This document shows positions 8,818 through 16,475 of a DNA stretch of 33,164 bases, piece by piece. Numbering within the stretch: position 1 is the stretch's first letter; the number at the start of each line of letters is the position of its first letter. The position numbers and the translations under genes are program-made. The stretch comes from Symplocastrum torsivum CPER-KK1 (GTDB lineage Bacteria > Cyanobacteriota > Cyanobacteriia > Cyanobacteriales > Coleofasciculaceae). The DNA lies in the NCBI GenBank assembly GCA_019358875.1, contig JAHHIF010000078.1:1-33164 (forward strand). Direction: 5' to 3'. A model generated the notes under the pieces. That model had not been told where the DNA came from, ran no database searches, and saw nothing but the letters and a program-made list of their open reading frames with translations.

Positions 8818-9152
8818 ACCTTATCCCTATTTGCCTACGGTTAATTTTGTCCACAGCTTAGCAAGCATTTTATTAACTCCTGTAAAAGTTTGAGTGAATC
8901 TCTCGTTAAGTTTTACTGGCGGTTTTAAGCTTCACCTTCTACGTCAGAATCGGCACTCTTGCGTACTTTACAAAGAATCGCCAACAGCATCCGGGCTTCC
9001 ACTCAAGTTTTCCCCATAGCAAGAGCTGTAATTAATCCTGCAACTGGTCAATGGCTCGAAACTGAAATATGATTATTAATATCCCCCTAGGGGGCATAGA
9101 TTCTGTGGTATCTTGAGATATATAAAGATAAGTAAAGAATATTAACGTTATC
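8818..9152. other. divergent intergenic region, 335 bp
   Basis: It separates the starts of uppP (-) and the DUF3120 gene (+), so it should hold promoters for both. A GTG-started 25-residue minus-strand frame at 8925-9002 is visible but unsupported. No convincing operator, hairpin or RNA gene is seen. Confidence 0.4.
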
Positions 9153-9884
9153 TTGTTTAACAATACTTGGTTCTCATCTTCCGCTTCTGGTTTCTCAGAC
9201 CAGTCAGAGCAAATTTTTCTACCTGGTGACGCTATAGCGCCCATTGGCAACCGACAAGCCTGGTTAATGTTTGCGGCAGCATCGTTTCTCGTTTCTGTAC
9301 CTGTATTTGCCCAAGCGCCATTGGTGCGGCAGCTACCCCTGTTAAGTTTAGTGATGACCTTGGCTTGGGTGGGGCTGGGGTTAAGGCTGCTGAAGCAAAA
9401 AGAGACACAAATCTGGGGAGATTTGCTGCTGGGGTTTAGCTGGAGTTGGCTAGCTGGGTCAATTTATTGGGGTTGGCTACGTTGGGAACCTTTAATTCAT
9501 CTACCAGTCGAGGCTATTGGTCTACCATTTGCCCTGTGGGGTTTGTGGCGGGGTTGGGGAAAGGTAGGAAATCTGTTTTACCTGGGTTCCTTGTTCGGAA
9601 CCGCTCTAACTGATGTATATTTCTATCTAACCGACCTAATTCCTCACTGGCGTCAGGTGATGCAAGTTGACCCAGCACTCGCAACGCCAATTTTTCAAAG
9701 TGCGATCGCTCAAGTGCAAACTCCTTGGGGAATTAGCTGGGCTGTAGTGTTGATTGGTACTCTTTTAGTCGTTGGTCTTTGGTCATTGGGTAAAGGACAG
9801 TTGCAATGGTGGGCATTTAGTGGTGCAGTCTTGAGTACAATTTTGGTAGACAGTCTGTTTTGGGTGGCAGCTTCCTTAGCCTGA
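9153..9884 (+). CDS. DUF3120 family membrane protein
   Basis: This 243-residue protein has several hydrophobic segments (about residues 40-58, 62-79, 90-108, 122-135, 140-158, 195-212 and 222-240). The IGNRQAWLMFAAASFLVSVP and FAQAPLVRQLPLLSLVM segments match my memory of DUF3120, a cyanobacterial family of unknown function. No enzyme motif is evident. The start is uncertain: the frame opens at a TTG at 9153 with no good SD, and the first 28 residues are polar. It is divergent from uppP. Confidence 0.72.
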   Translation: MFNNTWFSSSASGFSDQSEQIFLPGDAIAPIGNRQAWLMFAAASFLVSVPVFAQAPLVRQLPLLSLVMTLAWVGLGLRLLKQKETQIWGDLLLGFSWSWLAGSIYWGWLRWEPLIHLPVEAIGLPFALWGLWRGWGKVGNLFYLGSLFGTALTDVYFYLTDLIPHWRQVMQVDPALATPIFQSAIAQVQTPWGISWAVVLIGTLLVVGLWSLGKGQLQWWAFSGAVLSTILVDSLFWVAASLA

Positions 9885-10024
9885 ATGTCCCTGATTGTTC
9901 GTCATGAACAAAGCATCGCTTCAGGTACACTCAGTAGTTTTCTTTCCGGAATCACTAAGTTGGCTCCAGAATGCATCTACTAGATCAACTAGAACAACGT
10001 TTCTGTTAACCCATCTTTGCTTCT

Positions 10025-11032
10025 GTGCCTGTGGTGACTCTGCGATCCACTCCCTATTTACTTCTACCGACTGACACCGGTAACCGCTATCTGCCATTGG
10101 TGGGGAGCAATTGCTGGACTGTTGGTCGTAGTGATGATAATAACTTTGTCTTATCAGATCGCTGGATTTCCCGAAATCACGCGATGTTGCAGTGTACTGA
10201 AACGGGTGACTTTTACCTGATTGATTTAGGAAGTCGCAATGGTTCCTTTGTTAATGGACGCCGGGTCAGTATTCCAGTAACCCTGCGAAATGGCGATCAC
10301 CTTACTTTTGGTCAGACAGAGTTAGAGTTTCATTGCCCATCCAGCAGCCGTAATACAGATTTCAGTCAGGGAAATGAGAAAGAAACCATCACTTCAGCGC
10401 TGCATGTGCGTCGTCTGATGTCAGTGATGGTAGTAGATATCCGTGATTTCACCGTTCTCACTCGCCAGCTTGACGAAAAAATTCTGTCAGCAGTCATTGG
10501 TACTTGGTTCCGTCAGTCAGGCAACATCATCCGCCAGTCTGGCAGTTGGGTAGACAAATATATCGGGGATGCAGTCATGGCGATTTGGTTCCATGGTTCC
10601 CAAGAGATTAGTAGTGAAGAAACCTTAAATATTTTGCAAGCCGTCAGTGCGCTGCATAAAATGACATCGGCTCTTTCTAAGCAATATCCTCTACCCTTCC
10701 CCTTGCGGATTGGGACGGGACTGAATACTGGCTATGCGATGGTAGGTAATACAGGTAGTGGCGATCGCCCTGATTATACTGCGATCGGTGATACGGTGAA
10801 TGCTGCCTTTCGGTTGGAGTCTTCCACTAAGCAAATTGGTTTGGACATTGCTTTGGGAGAAGATACTTACCGCTATCTTCCAGGTTTAGGAGAGCATGAG
10901 ATTGGCTTCAAGCAACACACCGTTCATCTAAAGGGGTATGAGTCTCCTACGGTTACTTATGCTGGCACTTATGCGGATTTAGATGATTTTTTACGACTGC
11001 ACTCGGTTCGTCAAGAAACGTTTGAGGTTTGA
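10025..11032 (+). CDS. FHA domain-adenylate/guanylate cyclase
   Basis: Residues 25-100 form a forkhead-associated, phosphothreonine-binding domain (VGRSDDNNFVLSD, SRNH, DLGSRNGSFVNG). Residues 130-315 form a class III nucleotidyl cyclase. Catalytic residues all appear present: metal-binding Asp138 (VVDIRDFT) and Asp182 (DKYIGDAVMAI), substrate Lys178 and Thr252 (DYTAIGDTVNAAFRLE), and Asn259/Arg263 for the transition state. Thr rather than Asp at the second substrate position is the class IIIb signature, a group that includes bicarbonate-responsive adenylate cyclases. It probably makes cAMP, with activity or location set by a phosphorylated partner bound through FHA. The protein is cytosolic with no membrane segment. 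The start is GTG 10025. Confidence 0.92.
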   Translation: MPVVTLRSTPYLLLPTDTGNRYLPLVGSNCWTVGRSDDNNFVLSDRWISRNHAMLQCTETGDFYLIDLGSRNGSFVNGRRVSIPVTLRNGDHLTFGQTELEFHCPSSSRNTDFSQGNEKETITSALHVRRLMSVMVVDIRDFTVLTRQLDEKILSAVIGTWFRQSGNIIRQSGSWVDKYIGDAVMAIWFHGSQEISSEETLNILQAVSALHKMTSALSKQYPLPFPLRIGTGLNTGYAMVGNTGSGDRPDYTAIGDTVNAAFRLESSTKQIGLDIALGEDTYRYLPGLGEHEIGFKQHTVHLKGYESPTVTYAGTYADLDDFLRLHSVRQETFEV

Positions 11033-11421
11033 ATTAATTACTGCAATATTTTAAGTTGTAATGATGGTATTAAGGAAGGGGAATGTCGCTTTCCTTAAAT
11101 GAACATTATTTTTCGTTGAAAAACCCGGATTGGGGGGTCTTCCCCTCAATCCCCCTCCTCACTCTCATCTCCGGTGGGGGACGGAGTGCCTCCCCCAGAC
11201 CCCCTGCACAAGGTTTTTTTTGTAGGTATTTAGAGGTAATAGGAATTAAACCACTCACCAATTTTTCTGACTCCTTTCCCACCAAAAGATTACCTATTTC
11301 CCTTCTCCCCCTGCTTCCCCTGCTATCTCAAGCTTAGGTATTCTTAGAGCGGGACAGGGAGTAAGTCAATGCCATTTGTATTAAGGGGGTTTGACAGCAA
11401 ACTCCTTAATTTTTATGAATT
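11033..11421. other. intergenic region rich in C and G runs
   Basis: This 389-bp stretch holds alternating pyrimidine- and purine-rich blocks and a hairpin, GGGGGA(c)GG-AGTG-CCTCCCCC (11176-11196), followed 17 bases later by eight Ts. The composition resembles cyanobacterial dispersed intergenic repeats. The only open frame (11083-11337) is biased by those runs and looks non-coding. Confidence 0.45.
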
Positions 11422-12690
11422 ATGCGTAACTCGTTCGATTCCAGGCAAAATTCCCAACCGTCATCAGTTCCAGATGACCAAGTTTTGCGACGCTTGATTG
11501 CTACCTCAATTGCTGCCGCACCCAACCAGCGAATTACCTTTGCTGAGTACATGGACTTGGCGCTGTATCAGCCGCAATATGGCTACTACGCAACTGGTTC
11601 TGTCAACATTGGATCAGAGGGCGATTTTTTTACCTCACCTCACTTAGGCAGTGATTTTGGTGAGTTACTTGCTGAGCAATTTGCCCAAATGTGGGAAATT
11701 TTAGAACAGCCAGCGCCTTTCACCCTAATTGAGATGGGCGCAGGGCAAGGACTGCTGGCGGCAGATATTCTCAGTTACCTCCATCGGTGGCATCCTCAGT
11801 GCTTTAAGGCGTTGGAGTATCTCATTGTTGAGAGGGCAGCAGGACTGATTGCTCAGCAGCAGCAGCAACTAGAGAAATTAAGACTACAGCCGTTGTCGGT
11901 GCGGTGGTGTTCCTGGGACGAAATACCCGAAAACTCAATCACGGGTTGTTGTTTTTCTAATGAATTGGTGGATGCTTTACCCGTACATCAATTTGTGCTG
12001 GAAGCAGGGCAATTAAAGGAAATCTACGTCACGACAGCCGATGCTACAGGTGAAGAGATTCGCTTTGTCGAGGTTACAGATACTCCTTCAACACCTCGCT
12101 TACAGGAGTACTTTAATTTTGTGGGAATAGATTTGATGTCAGGTGCCTATCCAGATGGCTATCGCAGTGAGGTTAATCTAGCCGCTCTGGATTGGCTAAA
12201 TACGGTTGCTAAACGCCTGCAACGCGGGTTTTTGTTGACAATTGATTACGGTTATCCAGCCACTCGCTATTACCTCCCATCACGCCACCAAGGGACATTA
12301 CAGTGCTATTACCGTCACCAGCATCATGATGACCCTTATTTATATGTTGGACATCAGGATATAACCGCTCATGTAGACTTTACTGCTCTGGAGCGTCAGG
12401 GCGAATTGTGCGACTTGCATCGGGTGGGATTTACTCAGCAAGGGTTGTTTTTGATGGCATTGGGATTAGGCGATCGCATTACCGCCCTCTCCCGTGTGAA
12501 TGATCCCCAAGGTCAAGCGATCGCTGAAGCACGGGATGTGATGACAATTATGCAGCGTCGTCAGGCACTACACCAACTCATGAACCCTATGGGATTGGGG
12601 GGCTTTGGCGTATTGATTCAGTGTAAGGGGTTAACGACCCAGGAAAGGCAGCACTCCCTCAAGGGTTTAAGTGTGCCGCCACTATCCTGA
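11422..12690 (+). CDS. SAM-dependent methyltransferase, MidA/NDUFAF7 family
   Basis: This 422-residue protein has the family's hallmarks: the N-terminal FAEYMDLALYQPQYGYY, GDFFTSP (67-73), and the SAM-binding IEMGAGQGLLAADIL (103-117). FSNELVDALPVHQF and LLTIDYGYP lie further in. In mitochondria the relative NDUFAF7 dimethylates an arginine on a complex I subunit. A comparable role on the cyanobacterial NDH complex is an inference only. No membrane segments are seen. The gene ends 12 bp from the convergent gene at 12703. Confidence 0.87.
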   Translation: MRNSFDSRQNSQPSSVPDDQVLRRLIATSIAAAPNQRITFAEYMDLALYQPQYGYYATGSVNIGSEGDFFTSPHLGSDFGELLAEQFAQMWEILEQPAPFTLIEMGAGQGLLAADILSYLHRWHPQCFKALEYLIVERAAGLIAQQQQQLEKLRLQPLSVRWCSWDEIPENSITGCCFSNELVDALPVHQFVLEAGQLKEIYVTTADATGEEIRFVEVTDTPSTPRLQEYFNFVGIDLMSGAYPDGYRSEVNLAALDWLNTVAKRLQRGFLLTIDYGYPATRYYLPSRHQGTLQCYYRHQHHDDPYLYVGHQDITAHVDFTALERQGELCDLHRVGFTQQGLFLMALGLGDRITALSRVNDPQGQAIAEARDVMTIMQRRQALHQLMNPMGLGGFGVLIQCKGLTTQERQHSLKGLSVPPLS

Positions 12691-12702
12691 TAGCAATTGA
12701 CT

Positions 12703-13239
12703 TTATTCGATTACCAAAGGTGGATACCCCAGTGAAGCGTTCCAAAAATAAACCCGCTCACAATACCGGGATTGGTTAGTACAGATGGTTTCTATGGAAA
12801 CGTTAGTTGTACTGGTGACATCTAACGACACCGATGCTTGTTGTCCAGGAGAAACTGTCCGAGTCTGAGCCTTCACCCCATCTAGATAAACGTTAACAAC
12901 AGTTGCAGGGCTATTCCGGTCGTTGTCGCGCATCCCAAAATCTAGCTGTAGGGTCTGAAAAATTACTTCTCCCGGATTGGGTTGAAGCTTACAAGTCATA
13001 GATGCAGAACGGTCGCCTGGACCCATGTACAGCCTTGATCTATAAACAGCTTTCCCGACAGAAACATCTCGCGTCTGACGTGCCCAGTTGCCGAGTCCTG
13101 TATCAACACAGGTCATTCTGAGGAGAAAGACAGAGAGAAGCGGTGACTCTTGGGCAAATTGCCTGTTTTGTGGTGCTAGAGCCAAAAATAGCAGGGTACT
13201 GGCAATGATCTTACTAATTAACTTAGTCTTGTTTTGCAT
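12703..13239 (-). CDS. predicted secreted protein, unknown function
   Basis: I recognise no firm family. From the ATG at 13239 the product has 178 residues, beginning with a signal-peptide-like MQNKTKLISKIIASTLLFLA and a likely cleavage region near APQNRQFAQ. The mature part is beta-rich with four Cys residues (in MTCVDTG, MTCKLQP, ETICTNQ and RYCERVY), which may pair outside the cytoplasm. It faintly recalls carbohydrate-binding beta-sandwich domains of the NPCBM type, but this is weak. The frame also opens at an ATG at 13278, adding 13 hydrophobic residues; I prefer the shorter start because it gives a classical signal peptide. Confidence 0.5.
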   Translation of the reverse strand: MQNKTKLISKIIASTLLFLALAPQNRQFAQESPLLSVFLLRMTCVDTGLGNWARQTRDVSVGKAVYRSRLYMGPGDRSASMTCKLQPNPGEVIFQTLQLDFGMRDNDRNSPATVVNVYLDGVKAQTRTVSPGQQASVSLDVTSTTNVSIETICTNQSRYCERVYFWNASLGYPPLVIE

Positions 13240-13347
13240 TGAGAGACAGCAAATGCCAATAAGTGTCACGTAAATCATCCCACCTAACGGGAGTTAGACG
13301 AAGTGCTTCGGTCGCACTCCCTCTGTATTGAATTTATCATTGTCTTT

Positions 13348-15951
13348 TTAAAGTTCCACGAGAATAACGCGATCGCGTCCTGTCGTTTTTGCTTCATACA
13401 ACGCCGCATCAGCCGCCGCAATCAACTTAGCTGGTGTTACACCGGGGCAAGGAATTAAACCCGCGACTCCTAAACTGAGGGTGACATACTGGCTAACGGT
13501 TGAACCTGTATGAGCAAGCCTTAGCTGTCTAATTTGCTGGTGAATCGACTTGGCTAAACAGAAGGCTCCCACCACCGTTGTGTGGGGCAAAATCACAGCA
13601 AACTCTTCACCTCCATACCGTGCCACTAAATCAGCCGGACGTTTGACGCTGTGACGGAGGGCAGTGGCGACTTGTTTGAGGCACTCATCACCCGCTTGAT
13701 GCCCATACGTGTCGTTGTAAAGCTTGAAAAAATCAATATCACACATGATGAGCGATAGGGGTTCTTGTTCCCTAGCGAGACGCCACCACTCTTGTTCTAT
13801 ATACTCATCAAACCGACGGCGATTCGCTAACCCAGTTAAACCATCTAAGGTTGCCAGACGTTTTAATTCTTGATTCGCTACCTCTAGTTGTTGATAGAGT
13901 TCTGCTTGTTGAATCGCAATTCCCACTTGAGTCGCGAGTTGTTTAAGTAACTCGATTTCCCACAACTGCCACTGCCTGGGTTGACTACAATGCTGAGCAA
14001 CCAGTAATCCCCATAGTTTTTCCCCTTGCAGGAGCGGCACTACCAAATTGGCTTTAACCTGAAACTGGGCTAGTAAATTGACATAGCAGGGAGTCAAATC
14101 GGCTGTATAGATATTCTCCAAAGCTTGAATTCGACCTTGTCTGTATGGCTCAATGCAGAGTTCTTTGACAAAGCAATCATCCTGGATTGTTCGTCCCAGT
14201 GTGGGAGTCCACCCTTGCCCAACCGATTCTACAATTACAATCCCACTCCAGTTTGGCTCAAAGCGATAAATAATCACTCGGTCGGTTTGAAGAAACTGCC
14301 GCACTTCCGCGACTGTCGTATTCAGCACCTTGGTAAGGTCAAGAGACTGACGAATCCGTGCTTGGATAGCTGCCATCAGCCGCTCCCTCAAGAATTGCTG
14401 TCGTAGAGCCTCATCAGTTTGCTTGTGTGTAGTGATGTCAATATAAGCGATCGCAACCCCATACCCTTCTAGAGGGATAGGAGCGGCTGTGACACTAATC
14501 CAGGAAATTTTATTACCTGGTTTCACTATTCCTTGCTCAATATTTTCAATCAGGCAATTTTCTTTTAAGGCTCTAACACTGGGATACTCTTCCGGTGGCA
14601 TCGGCGTGCCATCCGAGCGAATAATCTGCCATTCTTCACCATCGTAGTTTCTTTGGATATGTTCTTCGCTTAGAACCCCTAAAATCTTCTCTGAGGCAGG
14701 GTTGACTTCAATAATTTTGCCAACTTCATCAGTGATGGAAATACCAATAGGGAAGAGTTGAAACAGCAGTCTGTATTTTTCTCGGCTTTCTCTAAGGGCT
14801 TTTTCGGCTTGTTTATTTGCCGTAATATCGGTGAATGTCCCGACGTAACCTTTTACCTCTGCGTTTTCCCCTTTTTCCGCGATCGCTTCTGCTAAAACCC
14901 AGGTTATCGCTCCATCCGGGTGCTGAAAACGACATTCAACTTTATAGGGTCGATTTTCATTTCTCATCCGGTTCCATTCTCTAAAGACACGCTTTCGATC
15001 ATCCGGATGGAGCGCTTTTACCCAACCTTCTCCAAAACTCTCTTCCCAAGACATCCCAGCAAGTTCACACCAGCGATCATTAACGTAGATGCATTGTCCT
15101 TGGGCATCGGTGCGGAATATCCCAACTGGTGACATTTTTGTCAGGGTGTAATAGCGGTATTCACTGTCTCGGAGAGCGGCTTCTGCAAGTTTACGATCGC
15201 TAATATCGAGAGCAACTCCGTCTACAATCACATCACCATTACTCATCCGGCAATATCGCGCTCGATCATGTACCCATTTAGTTTGACCGGATGTTGTGAT
15301 CAGCCGATACTCACAATCAAACGGCTCAAGATTTTCCATAGCAGTTCTTGCCGTCTGACGGAATTGTGATTGATCGTCGGGATGAACCAGTTGGAACAAG
15401 CACTTTGGCTGTTGCATTGCTGCTTTTGGCTCAATACCCGTGAGTTCCTGTAAACCAGCACTGGCAAAGGGTACACTCACCTTGCCATCAGGATGCAAAA
15501 CGGCTCGATAGACTGAGCCTGGTAGATTTGTTGCGATACTTTCAGTCAGTTTGGCTAAGGCTTCTAGTTCCTGTTCTCTCTGCTGTAGTGCCTTTTCTGC
15601 TGTTTGGTAACTTTCGGTGTTATCTTCCCAAACTAAAAGAATTTCTGGATTGATAGCTGTCTCTGGAATCATGCGAACCTTGGCTGTGACCCACAACGTT
15701 CTGTTATTTTTCCGGTAGATACGGTATTTGCAATCTGCGACAAGTTGAGAGTCGATGCACTTTGCGATCGCATCTGTCTGTTTTTCCTGGTCTTCCGGAT
15801 GAATAAGGCTAAAGCTTGACTGGTTTGTTAATTCCTCTACCCCATAACCCAGGTAAGCAGCGCCAAACTGACTGACTGAAAGAATTACTCCGGCTGAGTC
15901 AATCCTGAAATAAATACACGGAAGACTTTCGTATAAAGTTTGACATCGCAT
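13348..15951 (-). CDS. PAS(x4)-GAF-GGDEF diguanylate cyclase, possible DXCF cyanobacteriochrome
   Basis: This 867-residue cytosolic sensor makes cyclic di-GMP. It has four PAS domains (about 8-115, 140-255, 262-382, 388-510), a GAF domain (about 520-690), a short helical linker and a GGDEF domain (about 700-867). The active site is GGEEF (780-784). An RPAD product-inhibition site (771-774) stands five residues before it, so feedback inhibition is likely. The GAF domain carries DDCF at 591-594 and a second Cys at 622 (TPCYVNLLAQFQVKANLVVP), the spacing and context of DXCF cyanobacteriochromes that bind a bilin. The canonical Cys is followed by Tyr instead of the usual His. No EAL domain, receiver domain or membrane segment is seen. 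Bilin binding is inferred; diguanylate cyclase activity is well supported. Confidence 0.92.
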   Translation of the reverse strand: MRCQTLYESLPCIYFRIDSAGVILSVSQFGAAYLGYGVEELTNQSSFSLIHPEDQEKQTDAIAKCIDSQLVADCKYRIYRKNNRTLWVTAKVRMIPETAINPEILLVWEDNTESYQTAEKALQQREQELEALAKLTESIATNLPGSVYRAVLHPDGKVSVPFASAGLQELTGIEPKAAMQQPKCLFQLVHPDDQSQFRQTARTAMENLEPFDCEYRLITTSGQTKWVHDRARYCRMSNGDVIVDGVALDISDRKLAEAALRDSEYRYYTLTKMSPVGIFRTDAQGQCIYVNDRWCELAGMSWEESFGEGWVKALHPDDRKRVFREWNRMRNENRPYKVECRFQHPDGAITWVLAEAIAEKGENAEVKGYVGTFTDITANKQAEKALRESREKYRLLFQLFPIGISITDEVGKIIEVNPASEKILGVLSEEHIQRNYDGEEWQIIRSDGTPMPPEEYPSVRALKENCLIENIEQGIVKPGNKISWISVTAAPIPLEGYGVAIAYIDITTHKQTDEALRQQFLRERLMAAIQARIRQSLDLTKVLNTTVAEVRQFLQTDRVIIYRFEPNWSGIVIVESVGQGWTPTLGRTIQDDCFVKELCIEPYRQGRIQALENIYTADLTPCYVNLLAQFQVKANLVVPLLQGEKLWGLLVAQHCSQPRQWQLWEIELLKQLATQVGIAIQQAELYQQLEVANQELKRLATLDGLTGLANRRRFDEYIEQEWWRLAREQEPLSLIMCDIDFFKLYNDTYGHQAGDECLKQVATALRHSVKRPADLVARYGGEEFAVILPHTTVVGAFCLAKSIHQQIRQLRLAHTGSTVSQYVTLSLGVAGLIPCPGVTPAKLIAAADAALYEAKTTGRDRVILVEL

Positions 15952-16308
15952 GAGTTCTTACCGCTTCTTGTATAGTTTTTTAACCAGAATTCCGTGACTC
16001 GACTTCGTTTTTGGTAGAATTCGCTAATAGATGCCGAAAGAAAATTTGTTTTAAAAAGCATTTTTCTTGAAAATTCTTTCCAGGGTGCTACGTCTCGGAT
16101 TTAGTGAAAGAAAGATTTTAATACAAATAGCTATTTACGCAAGAGCTAAGAAAAATTAGTGTTCAGCGTATAATTTTTAATGCGGTTAAAGCTAAAATTT
16201 TTCAAAGAGCTAAATCAAGTTTTTTTAAATTTCAGCTCTATCTAATTAGATTAACTAGGAAAATTACAAATAAATATTAGTTAGAAAAGTTATTAAGCAA
16301 TACAGTCA

Positions 16309-16330
16309 AGGGCGCACCACTGTGCGCCCT
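16309..16330. repeat. perfect palindrome, agggcgcac type
   Basis: A 9-bp perfect stem, agggcgcac / gtgcgccct, with loop CACT, is followed by ttacaag. It shares its gggcgca core and trailing tac with the palindrome at 16412-16443 about 100 bp away, so both look like members of one dispersed repeat family. Confidence 0.55.
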
Positions 16331-16411
16331 TACAAGAAATTTGGACTTCATTGCTTGAAAAAGGGTATAAAACTAATTCAATTCTTGATGTAATTGTCTA
16401 AATACAAAATT

Positions 16412-16443
16412 GGGTAAGGGCGCAAGGCTTTGCGTCCCTACCC
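16412..16443 (-). terminator. long hairpin downstream of the GDPD gene, terminator-like
   Basis: On the minus strand gggtagggacgcaa pairs with ttgcgcccttaccc, allowing one wobble and one mismatch, and aattttgtattt follows. It starts 32 bases after the stop of the phytase-like/GDPD gene, so it fits an intrinsic terminator for it. It is also a dispersed-repeat sequence, and both can be true. Confidence 0.5.
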
Positions 16444-16475
16444 AATCTTTAATGCAATATCAAAGTGAAGCGGGA

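Larger units (their letters stand above)
15952..16475. other. AT-rich intergenic region, 524 bp
   Basis: It lies between the start of the GGDEF gene and the end of the phytase-like/GDPD gene, both on the minus strand. It holds two strong palindromes at 16309-16330 and 16412-16443 and otherwise AT-rich sequence with no open frame worth calling. The promoter of the GGDEF gene should lie in its left part. Confidence 0.5.

Noticed and set aside
8925..9002. 25-codon minus-strand frame VEARMLLAILCKVRKSADSD and five more residues
   Set aside because: The composition is plausible for a peptide end, but it has no upstream extension and no match; chance cannot be excluded.
11176..11221. GC-rich hairpin followed by eight Ts, as a possible terminator of the FHA-cyclase gene
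   Set aside because: The T run begins 17 bases after the stem, too far for an intrinsic terminator, and the hairpin looks like part of a dispersed repeat.
11083..11337. Open frame of 84 codons after the FHA-cyclase gene
   Set aside because: It is made of Ser/Pro/Leu runs read from C- and G-rich repeat sequence, has no SD, and matches no protein pattern I know.
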